Assembly (NCBI GenBank): GCA_964023275.1
Contig: OZ029914.1
Span: 51,166,530-51,230,529, forward strand
Source of the DNA: Norana najaformis
Lineage: Eukaryota; Annelida; Clitellata; Crassiclitellata; Hormogastridae
Direction of reading: 5' to 3'
DNA: 64,000 nt
The notes below the pieces were generated by a model. The model worked only from the letters and a program-made list of their open reading frames with translations, did not search any database and was not told the origin of the DNA. The position numbers were made by a program, and so were the translations under genes. Numbering within the stretch: position 1 is the stretch's first letter; the number at the start of each line of letters is the position of its first letter. Positions 20,881 through 33,030 of this stretch are shown one piece after another.

Positions 20881-21110
20881 ATGATCAAAAGACAGACAGA
20901 ATTCATGACAAGAGGCCTGAAAATAATGAAAGAAACCAAAACCATAGGAAGTGTTCCAATGCTCCGCATTACGAACATCTCAATGTTCTCTCTGCACAAA
21001 GGTTGAACACCGAACCAACCTATGAAAAATTGAGAACAACTACTAATGTTGATGCAGTTGAACAAAATATCTCGGACATAACAATTTACGATAACGTTGA
21101 GTACATGTGA
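20881..21110 (+). CDS. Mini-gene last exon: cytoplasmic tail
   Basis: Terminal coding exon (acceptor gtggtag), stop TGA 21108-21110, about 76 residues. Tyrosine motifs: HYEHL, TYEKL, IYDNV, EYM. YEHL and YEKL are 13 residues apart, as in gene 1. Compared with the gene 1 tail it has an insertion rich in Asn/Arg/His (ERNQNHRKCSN). The open frame and preserved motifs argue that this 3' end is still functional. Confidence 0.85.
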
Positions 21111-21435
21111 AACGCAAACGAATACAGTTCAACTGAATATTCAACAAAGAGAACTGGCGCTGTAAGCTGAACATGAGATCATAATCCCAAGGAAGAGAAC
21201 AATAATGACAACAAATTTTAAAGCAATTTATAATTTATGAAAATTTATTCATGTATTCCGAATGTATTTCTGAATAATTATTTAGGTATTTCTGTGTAAA
21301 AGTAATTCTGGTTCCTGGAATGAAAATTACTCTAACTGTATGAAATAATTATAGTAACTGATAAGCTATTCTAGAATCGCCTACGTGGCGTACAGTAAAA
21401 TCTCTGGCCTAAATGCATAACACTAAAAATGACAA

Positions 21436-21441
21436 AATAAA
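21436..21441 (+). terminator. Polyadenylation signal AATAAA
   Basis: Exact AATAAA in the context gacaaaataaatttaat, shared with 18089 (gene 2) and, as AATGAA, with 4757 (gene 1). Confidence 0.55.
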
Positions 21442-22439
21442 TTTAATGCTTGATTGTGAATAATTGTTTAAAGTTTGGACTCGTGCAATTTAGTGCATTC
21501 TAAAAACACCGAACATTGGTCAAGTGATAAGTGCTTTTATTTGAAAAAGAAATTGCATATCCGGTTAGGTCTGTTAAAAAGTCGTGCTTCACCGCTTTTG
21601 CGCGATCACAAAAGGCACTATCTTAAGTGTCTTGATAAACACATTCCTACGTACATATGTACGTATGTAAGCATGCAAGTACGTATGTAGATATGAATGC
21701 ATGCATTCAGGTAGACTTATGTATGCATGCTAATGTGATGGTTTAAGTTGGTCCTATAAAGAATTAAGTAGCGTCACTGTCTAATGCACCAGGAATCAAC
21801 CGATGGTGCACTAAAGTCAAGCCGTAGTCAGGTCAATATCCAGAAAGTCAGTCCGTTGAAGCAGAGTGGCATTCCATAGGGAATAAGCCAAATGAAAAAG
21901 TAAGTCTTGAGATGAGGCTAAAATGGCACCAGAGACTGAGCATAAGAAACAGACTCAGGAAGAGTTCAAAAATTCAGTTCCAGGAAACGAGAAAACTCGT
22001 CCACTAAGAACAGTTCTAGTTTTCGGCACAACCCGAGAAAGCGAGATAATCTGATAGAATGGTGATGCAAGGGAAGAGGACTAATTTTAAGTATTGTGGT
22101 TGACCATAGTTTAATTAATAGTGAAATAGAGGAGATGAAGAATCAAAATTAGGAAATTTATCCGATGCATAGGAATATACAAAATCAAGAATTAAGTGGC
22201 AAGATAGTGAGCTACCGAGCACCCAGTAGGGGATAAATTTAACTTCTCCCTATGTAATAACTTAATAAAGGCTAACTACAAGGCGTTTGGTAACGCAGAA
22301 CTGTCAGCAATTAAATTAGTTAAATATCCAGAGTTGGCAGATGAAAGAAGTGTTCGTAGAGTTACGTCGATGTAGTGAAATTCGAGCAATATGATGATGA
22401 TGTCAGTTTCAAACATAAAATGTAGATTTTATTCTTTAG
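21442..22439. other. Intergenic sequence
   Basis: About 1 kb with a short ACGT/ACAT-rich patch at 21640-21730 and otherwise no exon, repeat or transposon protein I can recognise. Confidence 0.5.
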
Positions 22440-23283
22440 TTTGTCTTACCTATATTCGTTTAAGCTAACTTGTTCCAACTATATTATTAATATATAAAGC
22501 CTGATTATCATTAATAGCGACACAACTAGTTTGCTCAAACCTGTTATAAAATGAGACTAAATGAGAACGACGTATAAATTGGACAGAGATCATAAAAGTA
22601 GACAGATAGAGGTGACCTGAGAGACCGATAGAGGTCCGCTGATTGGAGTGTGGATGTGGCAAAGATGGCTGATTCACAGGCGGAGATGAAAGGCGAAAGG
22701 GAAACGTTCATCTCATAGACGGGTTGGCCACGCGTAATTGATTGAGGAGAATCGCGGAATCTAAGTTGTTCGGTCTCGTTGCAAATACGTTGTATATATT
22801 TTATTGATAATTATACGATAACAAAGCGCGACTCATTATTTTCGGAATATTCACAGTCCACCAGGTAAAGTAGGCGTATGTCCTCCGAACATTGAGCAAG
22901 CGGAACTTTAACTTCCTTTGCCAACAAGATACTGGAAGAAGATTCTCGTCGTCAGATCCTTTCGTGAACGACAGACGGGAAAAACAGTATTTTATTCCAG
23001 TGTGGTAGGCCTGCTATAATAATGCCTCGTAGAATTCTTGTGTTTTGTGGCTGTGCATTCATGCGTGCATAACTACCTGCGTGTCGTCCGTTAGCAAAAT
23101 AACTATGAAAGAGGTATATCGCTTAATGCGTGACATTCATCTACTAGGCCAACGATTTCCAATGCAATTGCTCACTAGGAAGAAAAAAGTTACCGACATC
23201 GTGTAAAATAAATGAGAAGATTTTGTCTGGATTGTTGCTTATGGCTGCACAGATTGTCTAAATATTCGAATCCACGTTCGTAC
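22440..23283 (+). promoter_or_regulatory. Conserved 5' block of gene 3 (promoter / 5' UTR candidate)
   Basis: Collinear with 5031-5871, including the shared segment ending caaagatggctg, cacaggcggagatgaaag and the stretch ttttgtctggattg just before the signal exon. The TATA-like site reads GTATAAATTG at about 22571. Confidence 0.45.
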
Positions 23284-23344
23284 ATGATAAACTTTATGGA
23301 GCTGCTTCTAATTGTCGGCTTGTGTTTTCACTTTTCTATAACAG
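23284..23344 (+). CDS. Gene 3 exon 1: signal peptide
   Basis: ATG 23284 opens MINFMELLLIVGLCFHF then SITG, phase 1 at donor gtaaga. Paralog of 5872-5935 with the frame kept. It is the only intact signal exon between the mini-gene and the array, so it may supply the signal peptide for the 23-64 kb transcript. Confidence 0.8.
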
Positions 23345-24589
23345 GTAAGATTTGACGAAAGCCTAAGCTCGACCAGCATAACCTTCATTTAGACCATAAA
23401 AACTTTCCAAATGTGCACCAGTGTTAGCCGAGTTTCACGCAGATGCTAATTTACGTAAATTTTTCTATAAGAAGGTTTACTATTGTGGTTTTGAACTAAT
23501 TACGCTACGTCGAATGATAATTAATTGTAGTCTGATTCCAGAAAATAATTGCATTAACATGGCATTTGAAGCTAGAGCTGAGTCTATTCAAGTCTGGTCA
23601 TGCCTAACGCTATACCTGTTCTTGGTGAACGGGCTTTTCGGTTGCTGGACCTAAATTTTGGAGCTCTTTTCCTGTGTCTGTTCGTTCAGCTCAGTGGCTT
23701 GTGTCGTTTCGTTCTCAACTTAAGACTTGTGTTTTTTTCAATTGTTTACCCACCATTGGCTGTCTCTTTGCCTTTAGGTACTGATCTTATTGATAATGAC
23801 CTAATTACGGCTTGGTGTTGGCGCGCCATCGGTTGATGCCTAGTTAATTAGACACTGGCGCGATAGAAGTTTATAATTTAAATAAGTTAGTGTGGTAGGT
23901 CAATGGCGAATTTGCAAATTCAGGAGGGATATCGTTTCAGAATCGACTAGGTATGTGGAACCGTTAGAGAACTTATGATGAGTAATTACTGGCAGAAGGG
24001 CAAGAGTAAAACAAGAGGATGATCAGGTAGAATGAGTTGATTGGATGGTGAAGAGTTTGCGAACATAAGTAGGTTGGGAGTACTGAAGAAGTTGATGGTT
24101 AGCGGAAAAACTTTGAAATGCATGGTTCCGGGATTTTCAGTCAGTGGAAATGATTTACGGATAGGAGTGTGTTAGGCTACTACCCCGGTATTGATGGGGT
24201 TCGTGTCCAACTGACTTTAGATACTGACGGTCCTAGCTGTAGGCTGCTACCCTAGACTAAGCCTGAATACTATTGTTAGGCCTATTTAAGTTTCCTCCTG
24301 AGATGTTACAACATATGTTGTCTTTAAAATATTTTACGGTCAAATGTAAATGAAAAGTTACATACGGTTTGCGTCGTATCAACAAGCAATTTGTCTGTTT
24401 ACAAAGATCCTCTCCTCACAAGGAGCTGAACAGTTACTTGGTTCGAAATACAGCAGGTTGCATGTAGATACATGCACTACTTTGATCATCATATAAAACC
24501 AAAAAACCATCGTCGGTAGATTCGCTTACACTGCTACGTGCGCTCATCTAGTAAATACATTGGAATTCATTTATTAAGTAAGTAAGTAA

Positions 24590-25340
24590 GGCATTTGATA
24601 ACACGCCATATGTCAATCGGCTGAGCGAGGAATCGTAGGCGTGGATGAGTCACTTCGATCAGACAACAAAAGCAAGACGGTACAAATTATTTCTTAAGCC
24701 GCTTTACTAAAATATCTAATGAGATGTTTCTGTGAGTAACGTAAACAGGGAGACTGTTTCAGATGACTGGTGCAGGATTGCTGAATCCGCTTCTGGAGAA
24801 TTCAGACCGGTAGTCACGGATGTCAGGAAGAGACAAATGGCTTTTTGTAGTCGAACACAGATATCTGGATGGCTGATAGCGCTGTAAGGACGATGACAGA
24901 TAAGCAGGCTGATTGGTTGAGAGAGTCTTCTATGTAAGGAGAACTATTTTGTAAGTGATCCTGGAACTGATAGGCAGCCAGTGTAACTTTGCGAGCATGG
25001 TAGTGACATGATCAAACCTGCGGTTTCCTGTCACTAGTCGGGCCAGCGAGTTCTGGACTCGTTGAACTTTGACAAGGTTGGACTTTGTAGTGCCGTACAA
25101 TAGGGAATTACAGTAATCGAGTTTTGCCTTCACTACACTACAAGCGAATGTTTTCATTAGTTCGGGTGGCAAGCACCGATCGAATATGACCCATGGCTTT
25201 AATGTGGAAATACGAAGCCTTGCAGACAGCGGTGACACGCTGGTTGAATGTTAGTTTAGAGTCGAGTGTCACTCCGAGATTCGTAAATGTTCTTTCTTAA
25301 ATGTTATTTCGGTCTTGAATGCACCCAGTCATTGCGCTTC
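24590..25340 (-). mobile_element. CR1-like LINE fragment, antisense
   Basis: A minus-strand open frame of 102 residues (24930-25238) reads VVKAKLDYCNSLLYGTTKS, then QRVQNSLARLVTG, RFDHVTTMLAKLHWLPISSR and ITYKIVLLT, the typical C-terminal region of a CR1-type element. Broken sequence continues toward 24590, ending near a TAAG repeat. Inserted in the first intron of gene 3; absent from the matching intron of gene 2. Confidence 0.85.
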
Positions 25341-25833
25341 AGTCTTAGATGGAGGAAGTCCATTCAAGAGATTAACAATACGACTAGAGAAGAAATATTT
25401 ACGGGCATCAATGCATAGACGCCAGATATAAGTTCGCATGATTAACATTTTCAAATACAATGACACTTTTTGTCATTAAAAATGTTTCGGCGTTTAAAAT
25501 AGACCGGTAAAGGGCTTCAGTTCAAGATAAGAACAATACAGGGCGATGATATTATGATTGAAAAACATAAGTATCAAAGGTTCTAAAATGGCGACTATTC
25601 ATGCATCTTACATAAAATGTTAATGTACATGATTTTCTACAGAGACCGTATGGCCTCGACCCTGCTCGCTTTTCAATGAATTTATCGGGTGAGATCCTTC
25701 ACCATCGCTGCCCGTCTGAATGAGCGCCACGCCATTTAAGGTCCCCGTGTACCGTGTTAGGGTTCCTTAAGAATCATTGCTGCAGTAGGGAAATGAACTG
25801 ATGCGACCTTACCACGATATCTTTAAATTTCAG

Positions 25834-26157
25834 GTTCAACTGGTGCATGTAATGCGGCTCTCAAGAACATCGCCGTTTATGAGGGAGCACTGAATACACT
25901 CATGTCTTTTCCAGCTGATCCTCACGACGTTATGTGGTTTGTAACACCAACGACCGATGAGCAAATCGAATACAACATCACAAATTCTGACGGCACAGTA
26001 GATTCTTCTATGGCGGGAGACTACGCAACAGGTCCGTCCGGTTTAACAATACGCAACGCAACAACAGTGCCTGAAAATGGACACTCGATATCAACTGCTG
26101 GGTTGTACTACGCACAATGCGCTGACCATACCAACGCCGTCAAGTTCCTTGTCATTC
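25834..26157 (+). CDS. Gene 3 exon: Ig-like domain D1 (module 3)
   Basis: A 324-nt phase 1-1 exon, 108 residues. Starts STGACNAALKNIAVYEGALN, has C-strand VMWFVTPTTDE and the signature SISTAGLYYAQCAD. Two cysteines only, in the D1 positions. Closest to the module 1 D1 at 6931. Confidence 0.85.
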
Positions 26158-26374
26158 GTAAGTAATTCGACTTCCAAAGGACCAATCTTTCGCCCACGTT
26201 GTGCATTTTGGTATTTATCATTTTAGTTTATGAGGAAGACGTTTTGTAAAAATGATGTAGTGTAAATGACCAAGTGATTATTTTTTCCATAACTCATATA
26301 AAAATTTTAACATTTGATTGGTTACTTCGGCGAATTTAGACTTCTAACTGTTAGACTTTAACGTTGTGTTTCAG

Positions 26375-26698
26375 GGGATGGTCCAACGTGTACGTGCAGC
26401 CAGGGCAGTTCCTCAACCAGCTTTGATTTGTCGTGCAGTGTCATTTATGCTGATAGCACTTACGATCCTATCCCAGCAGTTTTTACTTGGTATCGTAATG
26501 GTGTTTACTATGCTAATAATACGCCTACAAGGACCAATTATGACCCATATGTCTTCATTTCTACATCAACCATTACAGTGAATGATGCCACGCAAGCGAC
26601 CTACCAATGCGTTCAGACATTTGGCGAAACAACAGAACGTCAGTCTGGTGACATTGCGACGAACGCGCCAGCGTTTAATCAGAGTTGCTCAATATCGC
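26375..26698 (+). CDS. Gene 3 exon: Ig domain D2 (module 3)
   Basis: A 324-nt phase 1-1 exon, 108 residues: PTCTCSQ, FDLSCSVIYADS, AVFTWYRNG, STITVND, ATYQCVQTF, NQSCSIS. Differs at few positions from 7481-7804. The changes cluster in the middle (ANNTPTRTNYDPYVFIS against ANYTTTRTRYDEYVYTA), the likely exposed loops. Confidence 0.88.
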
Positions 26699-27079
26699 GT
26701 GAGTTTAGAGTCAATTAATTCCACCATTTCAATGTTCTACTGGTGCTATGGTAAAAAAAAGAAATTGATTGTTCTTCCAAAGATAGAGCTCAGTTACAAT
26801 TCTGATTGCTTTTAGGGAATTATTAAGAGGATGTCATCATTCTTCTTAACTCCTCCTGAATTAAGTAAGATACGTGTTCATAGCCCAATCACTCACTGCA
26901 TATATTCTGTGATGAGCTTCTGTCTTTCCTTGTGCAACTCAGCAATTCGTCGATGGCTGAGTGATTTTTCCAAAAGATAAAAAGCGCGCGATATTTATGC
27001 CTTCGCTGAAGCAACCTGGAGTTGTCTTGTCTTCAACAGTCCTTGAGCTGAAGATTGGCTGCACCATGGACAAGTTTGT

Positions 27080-27620
27080 TCCACCTTCTTGTGTCCCTAG
27101 TCTTTTCAATAACTGGTAGAATGATTATATTATTCAGTCTATGACTTGATGTTCTCAATCCACGTCACTTTGGGTCTTCCCAGAACCTGGAATCCAGCAG
27201 TCGTTTCCTTGGATGATCTTTTACTCTAGACACTCTTAACTTTTTCGAAGCACATACACGAAGTATAACATCTTCCTCCTCTTGGTTATCCAGAGACGAC
27301 TCCTCTCTACTCCATAGTTTCCAACAACGTGTCCTTTTGCAACTTCTGACCAAATCTCTTCACTGCATTCAGATTCATCGGTTATAAGTGAGCCAAGATA
27401 TGGAATCTGTAAATTTACCCCACCTGGTTACCTCGTACTTTGTTGCTGCAGGTTGTACCATGTGTTACCATAAAATTGGTTCTATATCAAAGGATAATCA
27501 CTGGACCCTGTGTGCTGAGTATCCGGTCAAGATGATCCACTATTCTTCTGTAGCTCTGCTCCCGAGCTTGCCAATAGAACAATTTCATCGACATGTCACA
27601 GATTTGTAACATTTCTATCT
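27080..27620 (-). mobile_element. Decayed antisense RTE-like fragment (module 3 copy)
   Basis: Shorter relative of 8180-8930 and 13790-14560 in the same intron and orientation, with an internal deletion. Confidence 0.55.
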
Positions 27621-27710
27621 CTTATTTTAATTCCACCGTCATAACCGTCGAACATCTTCCTTGTGACCATTTATGCTACGATGTTGAGTTCTGTTTTCGT
27701 ATTCATGCAG

Positions 27711-27806
27711 CCTGTGGTGACTCAGAAGATAACCAGCAAATATCTACGACTAAACCAGCTACAGCTGTCATGCCAACAACTACAACTACAAAGCCTTCGA
27801 TAACAG
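27711..27806 (+). CDS. Gene 3 exon: Cys-Thr stalk
   Basis: A 96-nt phase 1-1 exon: PCGDSEDNQQISTTKPATAV then Thr-rich to the donor gtaaac. Contains the stalk Cys. Confidence 0.72.
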
Positions 27807-27956
27807 GTAAACAATCAACGACACGAGACCAATTGAAGCAAATTCTGGTGATTCAATTTGATTAAAACTGAGTTGAAGGAGTTCAAAATAGTTTTATGAC
27901 CGTTGCTTTTGGGTGACATAGCTAACCAAACAGTCGCTGTTCGAAGAAAAAATTTA

Positions 27957-28200
27957 GTATGCTAGGCAGTTGGTGAAGCAACTGTGCTTTGTCATGCTGC
28001 ACGAATGACACAAACAGTATATAACAGATTTTTAGGCTGTCTTTGTAAATTGTCACGAGCAACGATCGGGGGTTCAAACTTGCTTAGCATGCTCATTGCC
28101 AGGAAAATTGTTTGCTTGCATATGCCTCCGTCACGAACCGTTTTAAAGGCGGTTTTAGGCGTGCGATTTTTTAACTTCGTTCAGTTTTCTTATTGCTGCG
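27957..28200 (+). mobile_element. tRNA-derived SINE-like element, second copy
   Basis: Homologous to 14921-15120 (box A-like aggcagttggtgaagc; box B decayed to gggttcaaac). Same intron position as in module 2. Confidence 0.45.
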
Positions 28201-28488
28201 TCTCGTTTCTGTCATAACACGACGTTTGAATATAATCAGCGTGAAAATCATAAGCTTTTTAGAAAACAGCGCAGAAGCTCAGTTTTGCGTTGAAATGTTT
28301 CAAGGGCTGCATGTCGTTGGAATCGAATAATGCGTGTGATAAGACACTCCAATTAGTTCTGAGTGCATCAGCCATCTTAATTAAAGCACTGATGAAACGG
28401 GTGATTGCTCTTCTCACAACGGCTACTGTGGCCGTCGTTTTCTGTCTTTCTATTTAGGTGCGTCTGTCATTGCATTTATTTCTTTCAG

Positions 28489-28677
28489 TTAGGACCAATA
28501 CATCCACAATTACAACTACAAAGACTCCCACTACCACCACCACCACAGTCACCTTGTCGTCTATCCGTAGATCCAGCCCCAGTGGAGCAGGTACAGGAAG
28601 TAGCATGCAAATATCTACAATAAAACCTTCTACAGCCGCCCTGCCACCAACTACAGTTACAATGCCTTCGACAATAG
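28489..28677 (+). CDS. Gene 3 exon: Thr-rich stalk2
   Basis: A 189-nt phase 1-1 exon, 63 residues: VRTNTSTITTTKTPTTTTTT, then VTLSSIRRSSPSG and a Thr/Pro end with donor gtacac. Unlike modules 1 and 2, homology stops about 45 bases after this exon. Confidence 0.76.
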
Positions 28678-29753
28678 GTACACGTTCACCAATAACAGTA
28701 GGCCTGCCACGTTTTGTACAGGTAAAGACGGTGGCCCGTAAGGGAGTTTTAGATGGTTGCAATTATTCCGCCAGCCCTCTACCTCTCGTCTGTCTGACAA
28801 GTGGCTCTGAAAACTTGTGTTTTGCCAAATTATTGCTTTCTGTTGCTGTGGAATCTACAGCAGTTCACTGGTGGTTAACAGCTTTGCTTGCTTATTCCAA
28901 CTGCATGCCAACATATGGCTCCTTAAGTGTTGATATGTCATTGATTTCATAATTCGTTGCTTGTATAAACATATGTAGTTTATTTCTATATAAAATTTCA
29001 GACTTTCTTTGCAAATAGATCTAAACTTTTTGGCTATACTGAGAGGTATATTTGCGTCATGTTTGGCAGCCAGTGGCGGAGTGAACGAAAGAACAGGTGG
29101 TTGCTTTGATAAACGCTTTGGTATGTAGTTGAAAGCAAAATGAGTCACTGTGACTGAGCAGCATGAATTGTTGGGAAAGCGCTGGGCTTGAAACAAACTG
29201 ATATCATTTTAACTTCCTCTTTGTTCTTACATGACCTGATACGCACTGAGCCAGGCCTAAACTCTGCAATGTGCATTCGTCTGTGACTGCAGGCAGGGAG
29301 CTCAAACACCTTCGAGAGAAATTCTTTGTAAGCGCTATGCACATACACAGATGCATACTGTACATACATGCAAACATACATACGTACATACACACATGGA
29401 TACATACATACATACATACATACATACAAAGATATATGCATACACAAAGACTTTGTTTGATTTGTGATATATAAAGACAAAATTATATGCCAGTTAAATT
29501 ATGTGTGGGAATCCGAGTGAATAAGTATCATGGGGCAAATGCGCTAACGGTTTTGAGAGCAGTAGTATTGACGGGCTGATCCAAATGGGAGGAAGTAAGG
29601 AAGATTCCAATTTATGTCGCTACAATTTTTATTTTAGTCATCGAGAATTAGCCGACCATTTACAAGTCACCAATTTTCTTATGATCTTTTTGTTCGTACC
29701 TTCTGTATATCCACTTTAATTCTCTATCTTTCCCAGTAGACCCGCTCATGCTC
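28678..29753. other. Gene 3 intron with microsatellite
   Basis: No exon recognised. An ACAT/ATAC microsatellite lies at about 29338-29437. An open frame continuing from the stalk2 exon past the donor is a frame accident, without any Ig or membrane signature. Confidence 0.55.
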
Positions 29754-29994
29754 ATGTGAAGCCAAATAATTGAAACTTAATAATTGAAGCCAGATCGGGA
29801 GACTCGGTCTACCTAGGGACAACTGTAACATGTGACGTTGCTGCTATCCCCCATTCACAGTTGATTAGACGTTACATATAGAAACACAACAGACTGTTCA
29901 ATTATCCAGATTTGGCACAACGGAGATTATTACCGGTGCACCGCCACAAACAAAGTTGCCGGCATTCCGGTTTCCGAAAATGTCACAATCTGCA
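29754..29994 (+). pseudogene. Decayed I-set Ig exon
   Basis: Aligns with gene 1's 1484-1726 over its whole length (shared gactcggtctacctagggac and tgttacatatagaaa-type words). In-frame TGA follows VKPNN, indels shift the frame, and a TAG interrupts RYI. The Trp of SWLD is lost and the donor has become ctgca|gcaggt. It cannot encode a domain, but shows gene 3 once had the same I-set domain as gene 1. Confidence 0.8.
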
Positions 29995-30487
29995 GCAGGT
30001 ATAGCACAGAGAAAAGTTCGTCTGTTATGCGTGAATGCTTCAATAAATGAAATGTTGTATATAAGAAGCCGGATCACGTAAACTTCCATTTTATATGAAG
30101 TTCTTACAAAGTTCAACTGTTGTTGCTGAGAAAGCTTTGAGTTGAGCCTCTTAGAAGGTCGACATAAGAGGGGGACGCTTGTATTGTGAGCCTCATGGTA
30201 GCTTGGATCGGAAACGATGCGTTAATTGGGCAGGAACAACTATGGTTTTTTCTAAGCAAATCTTCTTTAGAGAGGTTGCATTTTAAAAAGGAAAAGTGTG
30301 AGAATACCAAAATTCAGGATTAAAACGATTAAACGAGTTAAATGATTCCAGATATAGTTGTGTATGCATGCAAGTACGCATGTTTGTATGCGCATATATC
30401 TACAATATTGAGCAGCGGCTTGTAATGAAAGGCACTGAAACACTAAAACCGCTGTTGTGCGATAGTTAATAAAAGGCATCATAATAA

Positions 30488-30560
30488 GCGTCTCCACACC
30501 TACATACCTACCTACCTACAAGCCTAAGTACATATATGAATGCATACATACATATGTCTG
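30488..30560. repeat. ACCT/ACAT microsatellite
   Basis: Short run of ACCT then ACAT units just upstream of the fourth 5' block. Confidence 0.7.
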
Positions 30561-30599
30561 TGCGTTCATGCACGACCGAACGTATTCACGTGTGACTAG

Positions 30600-31999
30600 C
30601 CTACGCGTATGTAGGCAGACCAGTCTATTAATTGACACTAACGAGCGAAGAGCTGACTACGTTGTTTTGCAAAGACGCTGTAAATATGCTGAACACATTC
30701 TAAAAACATATGAAAACAAAAAAAGGACTTGTTCTTTTTCGGACGATTTGCGACCCACCAGGTACAATAGGCGTACTTCCCAGAAAATTTAACCCAGCGG
30801 AAAGTTACCAACTCTTGCTGCAAAGATAATAGAAAAATACCCCTGCTGTCAAACCCTTTTGTTGACGACAAACGAAAACAACAATATTTTCTTCCAATAA
30901 AGTAGGCCTACTACAGTAATGCGTCATAAAATTTTTGTGTGTATATGCCTCTGCCTACTTGTGTGTGTATATCTACCTGCGTAGATAAGATACAACACAA
31001 GCTAAGCTTCGACCTACTTCTTAATGTGAACTATACAGGCATAGCCTTCACTTAGAACTTCAGAACTTTCTTATTGCGCACGTGTAGTGGGGCAATGTAG
31101 TTGAACAAAACAGTCTATATATCTCGGACAAAACAACTTACGAGTGCTTGGCACGAGATACCCGGATACCGGGCCTTATTTTATCTGATTTTTTGGGCCG
31201 GGCTACAAGCAAGTGCAAAATACGCAAGATGTCTATATAACTTTGAAATTTTCCTGAGGCAGTTAGAAACGTCTTTTGCAAGGTGTGACTTACAGTTTTT
31301 GAAGGTTTGTACGATAATTTTTTAAAAACTAATTTTGCTACATCGTATGATAGTTGCAATTTGATTCCAACAAAGAGTAGAACTTATAGCAAATCAAGTT
31401 TGATCTGAGGTCGTTCAAGTCAGAAATTATGCCACTTCTTTGCCGAGTTTCAGCTGCCCTATCAAAGCTAATATTTTCAATTTTAAGAAACTCTGGTTCT
31501 TTTAAGGCCACTGTTATCATGCTCTTAACTATTATTTTTTTAAGTAGGGCTTTCTCATGATATGCAGCAATGATAATTGATAGATCAATCTTCCCTCGGG
31601 AAAGGAAATAATGCATTGAATGGTCTTTCTAGAAGTCCTTCAGGTGTTGAGTAACTGAAGTGCTGCAGGCTGCTCAATAGATCGTTCGATTAAGTAACAC
31701 AGCTTCAAAACAGAATACACCTCAACATGCGATCTGTGTGAACATATCAGTATCGACCATTATTCAAATGCATGGAAACTTTAATTCTTTTTCACTATAT
31801 AGAGCTGCAATAAGTCGCTCAGAATTACTGTTAATTCTATACACCAAGGGGATCATCAAAGAATGTACCTGTCTATTCCAAGTAAACGCCATTAACCAAT
31901 TAATGTCATCTTTACGTAACTGACTCTAAATATGTTTTTAAATCACAACTTCTGTTCATTATTATGCCTGAATTTAAATCTTTTGTCTTTTCAAAACTA
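30600..31999 (+). pseudogene. Fourth 5' block with signal exon deleted
   Basis: 30610-30985 matches the 5' block at 18750-19060. The sequence then jumps, after ctacctgcgt, to intron sequence equivalent to 19330, so a deletion of about 260 bases has removed the end of the block and the signal-peptide exon. Homology to the mini-gene intron continues to about 31750 (equivalent of 20010) and then fades. No TM exon follows, so this is a broken gene start. Nothing else coding is seen in 31-32 kb. Confidence 0.6.
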
Positions 32000-32079
32000 G
32001 CGAAGGTCCTAAAGCAGGTGTCCGAAAACAGCAATAAACAGGTTTGGTGTGAAAAAATATTGTTGCTTTTGTGACAAGT

Positions 32080-32500
32080 TGCATATCATAGACCATGAGT
32101 TCAAAAAGCTGACATTGTCTCTGCCTTTGGTGTATCTGCCTCACAAAATTCGCAAATTCTCCGTTAATCTACCCCTCCGTTGTTCACCCACCATCATCTG
32201 TCTCAAGTCCCTCTTTCTGTCACTCCCTAGGCTCTCCATTGAAAATTATAATCTTACATCACTTCTCAAAAAATCTTGCCGTATTCCATATAATGCATCG
32301 CCTTCCCATTTCTCTCAACCTAAGCACCACCTATTGCAACAGCTTCCCTCTTCTCTTCCCTCTCTGGTCTTCTGGAAATCCGGACTTGTTTTTTATATGG
32401 TATCTTTGGACAACCCCTCTGACTTGAGGAAACGCGCTTGAATAAGAAGGCGCTATGTGCTTAAATTTAAGTAGCGCTTTAGAATTCTCGAAGTTAAGAT
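32080..32500 (+). mobile_element. Possible LINE 3' end relic
   Basis: A 130-codon open frame ends NPSDLRKRA and is followed by gaaggcgctatgtgcttaaat, similar in style to the CR1-like 3' tail at 63530. No diagnostic reverse transcriptase motif is seen, so this is tentative. Confidence 0.3.
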
Positions 32501-33030
32501 TACGATTACCTGGATTTAACAGCTGCAATTTTCCAAGTCAGGAATCAAAAGGTGATTTATTGTAAATGACATAATTATAAAAACAGCAACACAGGAACTC
32601 AGTCTCTCGATGGCCTCCAACAATTATTGAGTTGGATAACACTGGATCACAACGATTTTGCTACTGAAAGTAATGCATGTGCCTTATATTGTTTCAAATG
32701 TGTTGATTCCAAATATGAAGTCAGAATCTGCCCAGCACGTCTGGATTTTAAGTTATGCATGCATTCAAGTAATGACGTAAGGATTCGTTTTCGGTTATGT
32801 CTGTACATTCTGTTGTATGTGTCTCCACGATTGCTGCCAGTGATACGTGCATGCCTGCAAGTGTCGCCTGAAATATTCCTAACAGCAAGCTTGCAGCAGC
32901 CGCTAGACATGATTGGGCATGTCAGCGAGCTGACGTCAGCATCAATACCAGTATTTAAGGCGAGATTGCATAGAACGAAGGTGAAGTTTTCTTATATAGC
33001 TGTAGCTAGTGTGTGAGATTTAATTTTGAA

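Noticed and set aside
31738-31923. Signal-peptide exon for the array gene in the 31.7-31.9 kb segment
   Set aside because: The open frame there has no N-terminal hydrophobic core in a phase-1-ending exon.
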